The notes under the pieces: generated by a model
What the model was told of the DNA's origin: nothing
Seen by the model: only the letters and a program-made list of their open reading frames with translations
Databases searched by the model: none
In this document: positions 1 through 10,447 of the stretch, piece by piece
Layout: every line of letters begins with the position of its first letter
How positions within the stretch are numbered: position 1 is the first letter of the stretch
Source of the DNA: Crambe crambe
Lineage: Eukaryota > Porifera > Demospongiae > Poecilosclerida > Crambeidae
Assembly: GCA_963924555.1 (NCBI GenBank)
Contig: OZ004587.1
Span: forward strand, 8,386,075-8,450,074
DNA: 64,000 bases
Direction: 5' to 3'
Translations under genes and position numbers: made by a program

Positions 1-2668
1 CAGCAACTGTTACCGTGACAGTGGCAGTAGTGGATCCAGGGTTAAAGGTCACAGGTGCTCCAGCAAGTGGAGTGTAGTCAACTGAAATAAAAAAATTACG
101 AAGTATATGTAGTATTGGCTAATTGCTTAGTTCAAGCTTATAAATATAGTTTATGCCAATATTTTTTCTTGTAAGCATAACTTACGATTAGCCACAGCAG
201 ACAAGGGAGTTGACGGCAGTGTAGTCAATTGAACAGAGAAAGCTGATCCTACAGTGACTCCATTTGTGATTACAGCGGTAACACTGATGTCATTGCTCTC
301 TGTGTCAGCAAAGGTAGTGGATTGAAAACCCACTATAGGCTCTGAAAACGAAAGAAAGAAAGAAAGAAAGACAGTAAGAAAGAAAGAAGAAAGAAGAAGA
401 AGAAGAAGAAGAAGATGAAGAAAAAGAAAGAAAAAAGAAATCAATCAGGTAAAGGGTCATCATGTCTATAAGCAACCTGGTTAGTAACTACAGGGTAAGG
501 GGATTTGGGGGTAATTTGGATCAATATACACATAAGAGTAACATTAGGTAAAGGATCTTCAAAAATAGCTGGCACTTGGTGGCCCACATATTGGCCAAAG
601 ATTTCTGAACATTAATAGCTACTATATTATAGCTAATAGCTAAGCACCCAATTCTTTTATAAACACTTGACTTGTATGTAGCTATGACAACCCGTCATTA
701 CAAACTAACGATCATTATCTGTGATAAGAACAGTTGCTGTCGATGGGGCAACAGTTTGGAATTGGTTTCCGGTTGGAATGGTGAGACCAACGGTGAAGGA
801 TTCGGTGACCTCTGTTAGGGTGTCGTCAATAATATTGTATGTCACACACATCACATTGTTAGCCGTAGTCAAGGCAACAGTGCTAGAACCTTGAAGGCTA
901 TAGTCAGCAGCTGCAAGGAAGAAAGATACATTTTAATTTAATGGTAAGGAATCTTTAAGGGGTAGCTAAGTGGCTTTGCAAAAATTAAATCCCCCCTTTA
1001 TTATCCATGAAAATTGTCTGTTTCTCTGTCTGCCTGTCTGCCTCTCTGTTTGTTTGTTTGTTTGTTTGTTTGTTTGTCTGTCTGTCTATCCTTAGCTTGT
1101 TTGCTTGTTTATTATTTCAATTACGAGTTGCGGCAGTTCCCGGAGTGGAGGTGACTGTGACGGAGAGTGGAGTGGTGATAGGAATCCTGCCACTGTCTGT
1201 GGAGGTGAGTTGGACACACACGGACACTGTGGGAACACCTTCTTCCGCAATATACTGAGTTGAATTGAATGAGATCATAGCAATCGCTGCATGTGGACAA
1301 AGAGCAACATTTCACTGGAGTTCACTGCAGTTCATTATACAATTCTGCTATTCTTGTTACTACTCTCAGCTATATCTGCATATGCTATGTAAAACTTCTC
1401 TTAAAAAATTCTTTTTATATCCAAAAAGAATTTTTCAAGCTAGTATCTAGAGAAGTTTTACATAACGATTCTGCTATTATATATAATAGCTAGCTAGTAT
1501 TAGCTAAATTGTATGAGCATACAGCTTGGGGTTATTTCCTTTCTAGCTGTGTGGCTAGCTAGCTGAAAGAGAGAGAGTCTTAGAAAGAATCTTGCTGCAT
1601 TTCCAGCTTCAAGTACTGACACTTACGGATACAAGGTGCTCCTGGTGCTGCTCCTGCCACCTCTACAAACCCAGATAGACAACCCCCGCAGCTGACAGAG
1701 AAACGAGAATTGTCACATATTCTTGTTTGGCTACAGCCTGCATAGTAAGGTAGAAGGCACTTGTCTGCAATGTGTGCGTGTGAGAGAGAGAGGGAGGGAG
1801 GGAGGGAGAGAGAATAGTTATAGCTAGATACCGTGTCCCTGCATCATCTAAATATTATACTACTAGCTAGTTGCTCAAAATATTACTTACTGTCACAGAG
1901 AGCATTGGTTTCATCTTCTCCAGCATTGCCACCTACCAGAGTGCAGTTATCATGACCATCACACATAGCCGCTATGGGCACTGTGATGCCACTCCCACAG
2001 TTGAAAGTGCTGGAAGGTGGATCATTTATATTACCTGTGCAATATTAACAGTCAACTTCTTGCAAAATTGTGCAATTAAAATTGTGCATGCACTCCATGC
2101 AGCTACGTATTACTGTAAGCATTCCATGCAGCAAATATACCGTGCAACACTATAGACTCACAGCCAGCAAGCCAGAGCTTGTCTGCACGCACTCCAGCTA
2201 ACTATATTAGCTCTATACATCATTGCAGTAGCTATAATCTTAAAAACTGCATATACACTCCGACTATCATTGCCTACCATTAACTATAAGCTAGATAGCT
2301 ATAATGTACTAGACCACGATCTATGTACACTCACTCTAAATGCAGTTATTCTTGCAAACATTAAACTTTCACAGCTAGTTAGTTATAGCTAAAGCTAGCT
2401 ACTTACAATCCAATCCACTAAAAGCATTGCTATTTCCTTCGTCTGCTCCATCGGAACAAAATGGTGGTGGGCCATTACACAGCTGATCCCTATTGAAACA
2501 CTGCTGTGTTAAGGCCACATTAGGACAGGAGAGATTGTCTGTGATTGTTGGATTCTGGATCTGGCAGAAGTTTTGTGTGATTTCTGCAAATGTCATTTGA
2601 GAGTTTCCATAGTTGACCAGTCCAAGGATTATGAGAAAAGCCTTGAAGATTTTGTGGCCTGCAGCCAT
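1..2668 (-). CDS. Secreted LDLa-like / Calx-beta domain protein, 5' part (partial)
   Basis: Minus-strand gene whose 3' part runs off the left edge. Exons read 2668-2407, 2034-1891, 1764-1627, 1286-1125, 910-710, 341-186 and 81-1; all junctions are GT-AG and every phase agrees. The first exon opens with a signal peptide (MAAGHKIFKAFLIILGLVNY) followed by a Cys-rich segment ending CNGPPPFCSDGADEG, which resembles an LDL-receptor class A repeat. Exon 2 has a second one (MCDGHDNC...GEDETNALC). Exon 3 is Cys-rich. Exons 4-5 make a full Calx-beta-like domain (IAEEGVPTVSVCVQL ... TVTSTPGTAATPADY ... VLITDND), and exons 6-7 start the next one (GFQSTTFADTESND ... TTATVTVTV). Calx-beta repeats build calcium-binding extracellular proteins, including sponge aggregation-factor polypeptides, so an adhesion or matrix role is plausible. 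The exact family cannot be fixed without the missing end. Confidence 0.8.
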
Positions 2669-2854
2669 CCTTAGCTAGTTAGCTACAGCTATTGAAAATT
2701 AAAAAATCTCTTCACAACACAGCTACTTTACGATTTCACTTTTTTGTGCCACCAGTACAAGAAAATGACTCTTTTTAATGTGGAGGATTTGAGGTCCAAG
2801 GAGGAGTACCTGTAGCTAAGGTGTGATGACACTGTGCAGACTTCATTAACCCTC

Positions 2855-2866
2855 TGCGCATGCGCA
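2855..2866. promoter_or_regulatory. NRF1-type palindrome upstream of the Calx-beta gene
   Basis: TGCGCATGCGCA, a perfect self-complementary match to the NRF1/alpha-PAL consensus, lies 187 bp upstream of the minus-strand start codon at 2668. Promoter role is inferred from position and from the same motif near other starts in this window. Confidence 0.5.
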
Positions 2867-4640
2867 AGGATTATCGTGTTCCGAATTCGAAGCCAGCTAG
2901 CGGTGCTTCAACTTCAGTCTCAACAATGTCTAGAAGATACTCTCGAATATTTAAATGAGCATATTTTTGGGGGGAAAGGCTTTATTCCAGAAAGTAGGGC
3001 ACGATTCCATCTCCGCACTATACTATACTATAACCTATACTCCATATAATGCACACTCTGCTGCTGACCATTAGAGCAATAGCATGCTAGCTGGAGTATC
3101 TTTAGTGACAACTCGGCTTTATGGATTAGCTGTCTTACTTGCATGCTTAATCATATCTGTGCAGTTCTCCAAGCAGTATATTTTTGCATGCAGGCACTGA
3201 ATGATAATTCAAAATGAGAATGTGGACTCTGTAGTATACTCTGGTGATCTGCTCAATATCTGCTTATGTGCTCAGAGGGTTAGCACTTGTGCTTTTCATT
3301 GTTATCAAGCAGTGATTATGCATGGAAACCAATCAATGGGTGGATGGAGGAATCTCAGTAATTCTAATTCATCCAGCTTCCAATAATCGGAAAGCAACAC
3401 TCTCCACTTGGGACTCATCCTTTTGTCCAGCCATTGTAGAGAGGTTGTTCTCTTTCAGAGGTTATTTTGTATATACAAAGGTACTCAAGAGGTTTGTCCT
3501 CTTTCAGAGTGTCCTTTATCAGAGGTTACACTCTTTCATGGGATAAATTTTTCATATAATAGTTTTATAAAGAAAAAGTGTGGACCATTATCTTTGAATT
3601 CTTCAAAACCACAAAATATCATTGATTTAGGACTGACTGTGGGAGGTGGGGGAGACTCAATTTACACTTTCTCTTTTCTCCTTGGTAATTTCTATTTCGT
3701 ATCACCCACAAAATGGTACATGTAGCAGCTGCAATAAGAGAGCCGAAAGAAGACAAACCTTTCCTTTGTATATGCACTCCATAAAAAATAACCTCCAAAA
3801 GAGGATAACTTCTCTACAAAGGACAAAGTGTCCATTATTCGGAGGTTGCACTGTATGTAGTCTCTCCCAAGCCACCTGCATTCCATAAAGTACTGGGAGC
3901 CGTGAGGTGGGGAAGGGGAAAGGTGTAGTGAAGAGGGACCGGATTCCCTTATCTCAAAGGTTATACACCTACCGGTATGAATACCCCTTGCACCTACGTC
4001 AACTAGTCCAGTTTGTATAATTGTTTTAACGTGGGATAGCAGACCTTTGTGGTTGATGCAACCAGTCACAATATTGTGGCACTATTTAGATCTTACATGA
4101 TTGGACGACTAATTAAGCTTCCATGCCATCAACAGTAGAACAATTGGAATTTAAGCTGAGATAATCTTTAAGTACAGTAGTTAGTTACCTGCAACACTCT
4201 CACTAATGTGCCTGCTCTCTCTGTTCATGGTACAGTTTTCCCTACCAGGCACTTAACATTTCACACGCTTCTCTAGTTAGCAAATATTATTAGCTATGTT
4301 GCCAAACATCTGGCTTCTAAAGAAGATTATACCGCTATCATGTCCTGTCACATCCAGGAATCTCTATGAAATTCAGTGACAAACTTCAATGAATCACTAA
4401 ATCTGCATTGCAATTATGACAGATTACAACTATGCCTTTTATGTATGACTCCTAAGCAGCTACCAATCAGCATTGGAATGTAATAAAATCAGTGCTCAAA
4501 ATAACCCAGCAATATTGTCTGGATATAATATGCCTGATGATCCTAATACAAATTCCATGACAGAGGCACGAATTGACTGTGTAGGCATGTGGGGGAAATG
4601 GCCAGAAAATGGAGCACTGAATGATTAATGTTGACTCTTC
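2867..4640. other. Intergenic DNA with dispersed-repeat fragments
   Basis: No coding region could be supported. ORFs here are short, overlap each other in several frames and have no recognisable domain. Two fragments of the GGAACCTC repeat family lie at about 3380-3537 and 3775-3860; they carry words such as TTTGTCC, AGAGAGGTTGT and TCCAAAAGAGGA that recur in introns elsewhere in the window. The rest is AT-rich sequence with TAGC words. Confidence 0.6.
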
Positions 4641-4651
4641 ACAATGCTTGG

Positions 4652-4936
4652 TACATGCATGCTTGCTACATGCATGCTTGCTACATGCATGCTTGCTATA
4701 AGTATGCTTGCTACATGCATGCTTGCTACATGCATGCTTGCTATAAGTATGCTTGCTACATGCATGCTTGCTACATGCATGCTTGCTATAAGTATGCTTG
4801 CTACATGCATGCTTGCTACATGCATGCTTGCTATAAGTATGCTTGCTACATGCATGCTTGCTATAAGTATGCTTGCTACATGCATGCTTGCTACATGCAT
4901 GCTTGCTATAAGTATGCTTGCTACATGCATGCTTGC
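4652..4936. repeat. 15-bp tandem satellite with higher-order pattern (19 units)
   Basis: Nineteen contiguous 15-bp units. Type A is TACATGCATGCTTGC and type B is TATAAGTATGCTTGC. The order is AAAB, then AAB three times, AB, AAB and a final A, so the dominant higher-order period is 45 bp. The A unit contains the self-complementary core ATGCAT. Because 15 is a multiple of 3 and the unit lacks stops in several frames, it creates artificial open frames on both strands; no coding role is proposed. Confidence 0.95.
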
Positions 4937-4964
4937 TGCATGTATAGCTACTAGTCTTGTGTAG

Positions 4965-5356
4965 CCGACCTTTTACCGGAAGGAAAGGGTCTGTAATACT
5001 TGGACTTGTGCACTTGTGGAAGTCTAGTTATATTAACACGCATTAATAAAAATACTGACATGCATCTTCACAGTCGCTAAAAATACAAATAATAATATTA
5101 TGTAATTGAACGTCAGAATACATGTACACAATTTAATCATTTAGCAGATTTCTTACTAAAGTACAAGTCTCAAATATTACATGTCTCCATCCCTTGCAGT
5201 TGGTAAATGGTCAGCTGCGCCAGACTAGACTAGAGCTACTTGAGTTTGCTCATTTCCTTGACTCAATTGATTCCAAATTTCGGTGACCCACAATGTCAGG
5301 AATTATGTGTAATAGGCCAAAAATTCATGTAGTTAAGTATAATAACAGTACACTGC
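4965..5356. other. Unassigned AT-rich intergenic DNA
   Basis: AT-rich sequence between the satellite and the microsatellite. I see no ORF with splice signals, no RNA gene and no clear repeat family here. Confidence 0.5.
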
Positions 5357-5460
<104 letters not shown>

Positions 5461-5605
5461 TGATCTGTAGCTACCTGGTCTATAAGCCTGACACTTATAA
5501 ATGGCTAGACAACTCTATTTGGTGATTCAGTATTGATTTCATGCACTTGCTAGTCTTTACTGTCACAAACAACCCCCTGCAGCATTTTGGGAACAATTAA
5601 TTAAA

Positions 5606-5636
5606 GGGTCAAAGGTCCTTAGGCATGCGCGTATGC
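5606..5636. promoter_or_regulatory. DR1-like site next to a GCATGCGCG motif
   Basis: GGGTCAAAGGTCC (direct repeat of GGTCA with one-base spacing, the RXR/HNF4/COUP half-site arrangement) is followed within 5 bp by GCATGCGCGTATGC, a degenerate NRF1-type word. No gene start was found beside it, so its function is unknown. It resembles the paired sites at 42399 and 46238. Confidence 0.3.
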
Positions 5637-6625
5637 ATACATAGTGCATACCAGATGGCACTAACTGTGGCACAACATAGCTAGGGCTAGGGCTGGCTAC
5701 TAGCTAGCTGCTAGATATGCTGTTCAATGCAATAGTATTAGCTTACTTTATCATTTTGAGGAATGAAAGAGACCAGTACATTAGCTACATTTCAGCTTTT
5801 ATATGTTCATATGTAAAAGCTTTCATTGTCAGTGTCATTAGCTATGGCTTGCGTTATCCACAATAGCTAAGTGCATGCAATGGAGTTGTTGGTAAATATG
5901 GCTTAGCTACTTAAATTGGAACCTGTTTCATTGAATGCAGGTTATGAATGAAGGAAAGAAGCCTAAGGAACCTGCTTCGTCATTAATCAGTAAACAATCA
6001 GTGGTGTATTGCCAGCATTAACATGGCTTGTGTTTGTCCTTGAGAAGGCAGTTGGTAGCTAACCAGCAAATATGAAGCTACAATAATTGACATTTCTGAC
6101 ATATTTTTGGCAGTGACATGGAGAGTTCTAGAAACATCTCATCCTCTACACATCTCCTGATCTGGGACTGGCACATTATGCTTTTTTGCTTCTCTATTAT
6201 TCTATTCTTTAATTCCAGCTGTATAAAGTCATTATATATTTATTCTTTAATTATGCTCTTGGCTGATGTGATATGCAGTGAAAAGCAGACGAGTTTGGTC
6301 AAGCTAGGCTAGCTAGTGTAGGCACACCTGATAGGTAGATGAAACCATGGATACATTCAAGATCAACCATGGAGTTCACTTTCGATAGCCTATTATGCCA
6401 GCATTATGCTTCCTGCTTTGATAGACCTATTATTCCCAAAATAATTATGCTGGCAGAATGTGCCAGTCCCTATATACTCCTGATCAAACCAACCTCAATA
6501 CACAGCAGTGATAATTAATATACACTATGAAGCTCCCTATATTATATGCATCACCAAAATTAATGATAAAAATTAAAACACTCACTGAAAAAAAAGACAC
6601 TTTTTTTTTCTAAAAAAAAAAAGAA
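5637..6625. other. Intergenic DNA downstream of AP-4 epsilon
   Basis: This stretch contains the expected 3' flank of AP-4 epsilon, poly(A)/poly(T) runs at about 6590-6620 and TAGC-rich sequence. A 64-codon ORF at 6118-6312 is hydrophobic but has no supporting features. No gene called. Confidence 0.5.
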
Positions 6626-8997
6626 TCACTTCAAAACAGTTAGGGCCAGCTTAGCAATGGAGTCTGTAAGAAGACTACTTGGAGTTCTGATCCAGAAGTC
6701 CACCACTTGTGACTTCAGCATCTTCCCATGGGCTAAGCACGTGGTGGAGGGGAGGAATATACCCGCTGAAATGGCCTCCATACCTGCACAGAAAGTGTGA
6801 AGGGAACTTGATATACTGATGTAAATGGCAACACTCAAATGTGAATCCAGGCATTCAGCATGATGCCTAGATTCACTTTTGACTGAAAAAAATTTAGCTG
6901 TATTTCAGTAATCTCCCAAGGCTATACTATGGATGACATGGGGAATTTCCAAAAAATGGCCAAATTTTTTCAGTAAGAAAATGTTTGATGCCTAGATTGC
7001 TAAATCGGTCACATAAATTGAACCATTTTTCAGAAAGGTGACATAGGAATTTATTATGACTTGGCCATAATATGGCACCTTAATAAGTACATTAGCATTC
7101 TTATCTTAGGGCAAAAGTTCAGTTTGGTCCTTTCTATTAGTTACATGTGCATTCTCACCTATGATCTGGACAGGGTGAAAGTTCAATTTGGTTCTCATGA
7201 CTTCCATGAATTCAGATGGAGATTTTAAAGAAGAGTTGATTTTTAGTTTCTTCTCGTATGCCAACGTGCCCCATTTCTTGCCAAACTCATCCGTGTTAAT
7301 CTTAAGAGCTCTGAAAACAATAAAATATAGTAAGAGTAAAAAAAACAACAACAACAACAATAACTTGTAAGCAAATGCTTTAGTATTGTAGGACGAAGGT
7401 AAGGCAGTGAGGATTATAACTCGATTTGACAAAATGTCAGACCATGGGAAGAGTTGATCGTCCATATTAGTCTTTAAATAGATACATTCCTAAGTGCAAT
7501 GGGATGTAATCTTATCAGACATTTGACCTTTTGAACGGTAAATGGCCTATGGCAGACTGTTATAATCCTCACTGTAAGGTAAACAATACAATAATAAACA
7601 ATAACTAACAAACAATGACAAACAAACAGAAAACAATAACAAACAAACAACAAACAATAATCACAACAACTTGTAAGTGAATGCCATTCAGTATTTGTCT
7701 TATAACACGATTATTTTACCTAATGACGTCAGAGACGTAGATTGATGCATCAAAGAAGAGTCTCTTTAGAGTGGCCATCTTGTCTTTGTAGGAGAGCTGT
7801 CCCTTCACACTCATATTAATTGCGGGAGAGGAAGGAGTGAGTACCACCACATGGGATATCTAAAAGAGGGGCAAGCAATCAGTAACTTATTTCTCCATGA
7901 ACAGGGTGGGGCAAAGGAGCCCTCCCTTTATTAGAGTACCTTGTTTTTCTTGGAATTCTATACTATTTTGTATTCTTACTGTGGCAAATCCTGCAAGGGG
8001 TGTGGTCAGGTTCAGCCCTCCCTCTCCATCTCCTGTTCCCACTTTCAAGCTGGTGGGTGGATCTATTGACAAGGTGATGCTTGAAATCTCGTCCTGCTTC
8101 TGATTGGTCAGATGAACCACCAATACCAGTGTATCTGGTTTGAATACTTTCGTAAGAGATACACGAATATTTGGATCTCGGCATAACTCCTGCAGGGAAT
8201 AACACATGATCACATGACAGTCATGGCCTTATCACATGACAGTTCCACCCCCTACATAGCTACAGACCTGACCTTATTGTCACAGTCTGGGGAGACTGGG
8301 AAGTTGACATATTGCTGGGGGACACTGATGGACCCCACAGGGTTCTCAAACAGTGCGAGAGCCAGGGTCCCATCGGAAGAAGGGGGAGTGGGATCCAACA
8401 GTGAGAGGTCAGAGACGGGAGGTTGAGAGGAGGAAACTGAAGAAGAAAAAGAATCAAGTTTCATGAATTTGCATTTAAAAATTCAGTGCTATGCATACAG
8501 TGGAACCTCTGATAAAGGACACTCCAAAAGGACAATCTAAAAGTACCTCTGTATATACACTCTATACAAAATAACCTCCAAAAGAGGACAACCTCTCTAC
8601 AAAGGAGAAAAGGATGGGTCCCAAGTGTGTCCATTATTCTGAGGTTCCACTTAAAGAGACTCACCAGGAGCTGATAAATTCACAGCTGGTAGCGTGGTAG
8701 AGGTGGTAGAGGTGGTCGAAGTAAGGGAAGGAACAGGCTCCTCAAACAGGTCTAACAGGTTGTTCTGGACAGGAGCAGCACTGGCAGTAGTAGTAGTAGG
8801 AGGGGTGGATATAGGCTGAGGGGGATGGAGCTCTAGGTTGGCCATCAAACTGGATGTAGTTGCCATGGGAGCAGCCACTTGAGAAGATGAAGTAGAAGAA
8901 AAATCGATGTCCTAATAACAACAATGAAGATAAAGAGTTTTTCCAGATGATATTTCCATCTCTGACCTGTAGATCCAGCAAGAGGTCGACATTTGGC

Positions 8998-9044
<47 letters not shown>

Positions 9045-10352
9045 GTTCTTGGGTGACAATCGCTTGTTCACATGAGCCATGGGAGCAGGTGAGGACCTTG
9101 TCTTGGTCACTCCTTCACTGGAACTAGAACCTGAAACACATGTATGTACGTGTGTATGAAATCTCTCCACACACTTGGAATGGACTAATGTGCGCTACTT
9201 TTGACACTACCTTTCTTGCTTTGTTTGGTTCTTGGAGCACGTGAAGGCCCACTGAGTCCACCGAAGAGCTGATTTGCTAACTGTTTCTTCTTTACCTCCT
9301 CTTCCGATGGTGGTAGAACAGACGCTTGCACTGGATTCACCTGCTAGCACAGAAAGGAACAAGTTTTACAAGTTTTTTTTTTTGTACGTAGAGTTAAATT
9401 ACTAACAGAACTAATAAAGGAATCAGCCTTTGTTGTTTCTTCCTCATGTGTCTTGCTCCCTGTCCCCTCACCATCCCTCTTTGGTCCTGAGTCTGTGGAC
9501 TCCTCTGATGTCCCAGTGGGTGTGGTTTCAGGGACGTACACAGGAGTGGAGACCTTGTTGTATCCGGTCTTACCCCATTTTCTCTCCTTGACAGCAAGGC
9601 CACTATGGGGAGGTACAACCACCATAGTAGAATAATGAACAGAAGATTACAAAAGAATATAGAAATTGTATGGAGGATTACAGTGAGATTACAAGGGAAT
9701 GCTGGGATTACTAGAAAGTATGCAAAGGATTACTAGAAATTATGCGAAGGATTACAGTGTATTACAAAGACCATAGAAATAATTATGTACAGTTAGATTA
9801 CAAGGGGGGAATAAGATTACAGAGGAGAAGAATTAAAGAACAAATCGTCCCCCAACCAGATAAAATTACATACTCTTCTTTGGGTGAGTAGGAGGAGTCA
9901 GTGGTGAGAGACACCCCTGGTGAGTGCGGGATACTGTAAGTCAGGTCCTCTGAGGCCCGCTGGGAAGGAGGCGTGTCTATTTTGGGCGGGGTTGAGCCAG
10001 ATATAGAGTGGGAGGGGGCAGTCTGAGGGAGGGCGTAGGGTTCGTATTTGATAGATGATTGTGTACCTATAGAACATACGTAAAATTTACTGAAAGATTA
10101 CTAAGAAAATACTGACTTGGAGATGGTGCTTTGGGCTGTGGTGATGCCATAGCCCGGAGATGAGGTGGTTTATAAGGGGGTGCCCCCTTGTACATGGCGT
10201 CAGAGACGAAGGTGTCCAAGAAGGAGAGAGAGGCGTCTACTTCGAGGTCCTCACAGGAAGAGTCCAGTGGCAGCACTTCCTGCATTGCAGACATGTCCTG
10301 AGATAACTCCACCAGTTCACTGCAACGCTGCATGCAGAGGGAGAGGGAGAGG

Positions 10353-10447
<95 letters not shown>

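Noticed and set aside
1121..1315. Cys/His-rich minus-strand reading frame
   Set aside because: The other frame of the same exon encodes a clear Calx-beta segment and joins its neighbours in phase through the acceptor at 1286.
3692..4069. 125-codon minus-strand ORF
   Set aside because: Includes a GGAACCTC repeat fragment, has no domain and no splice partners.
4652..4936. CRISPR-like array
   Set aside because: Repeats are contiguous with no unique spacers, and the DNA is animal nuclear sequence.
4625..4964. Overlapping ORFs of 101-108 codons on both strands (Cys/Tyr/His and Met/Ile/Ala/Ser repeats)
   Set aside because: They are made entirely by the 15-bp satellite, whose period is a multiple of three; no start context or splice support.
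6118..6312. 64-codon hydrophobic plus-strand ORF
   Set aside because: AT-rich composition explains the hydrophobic codons; no other support.
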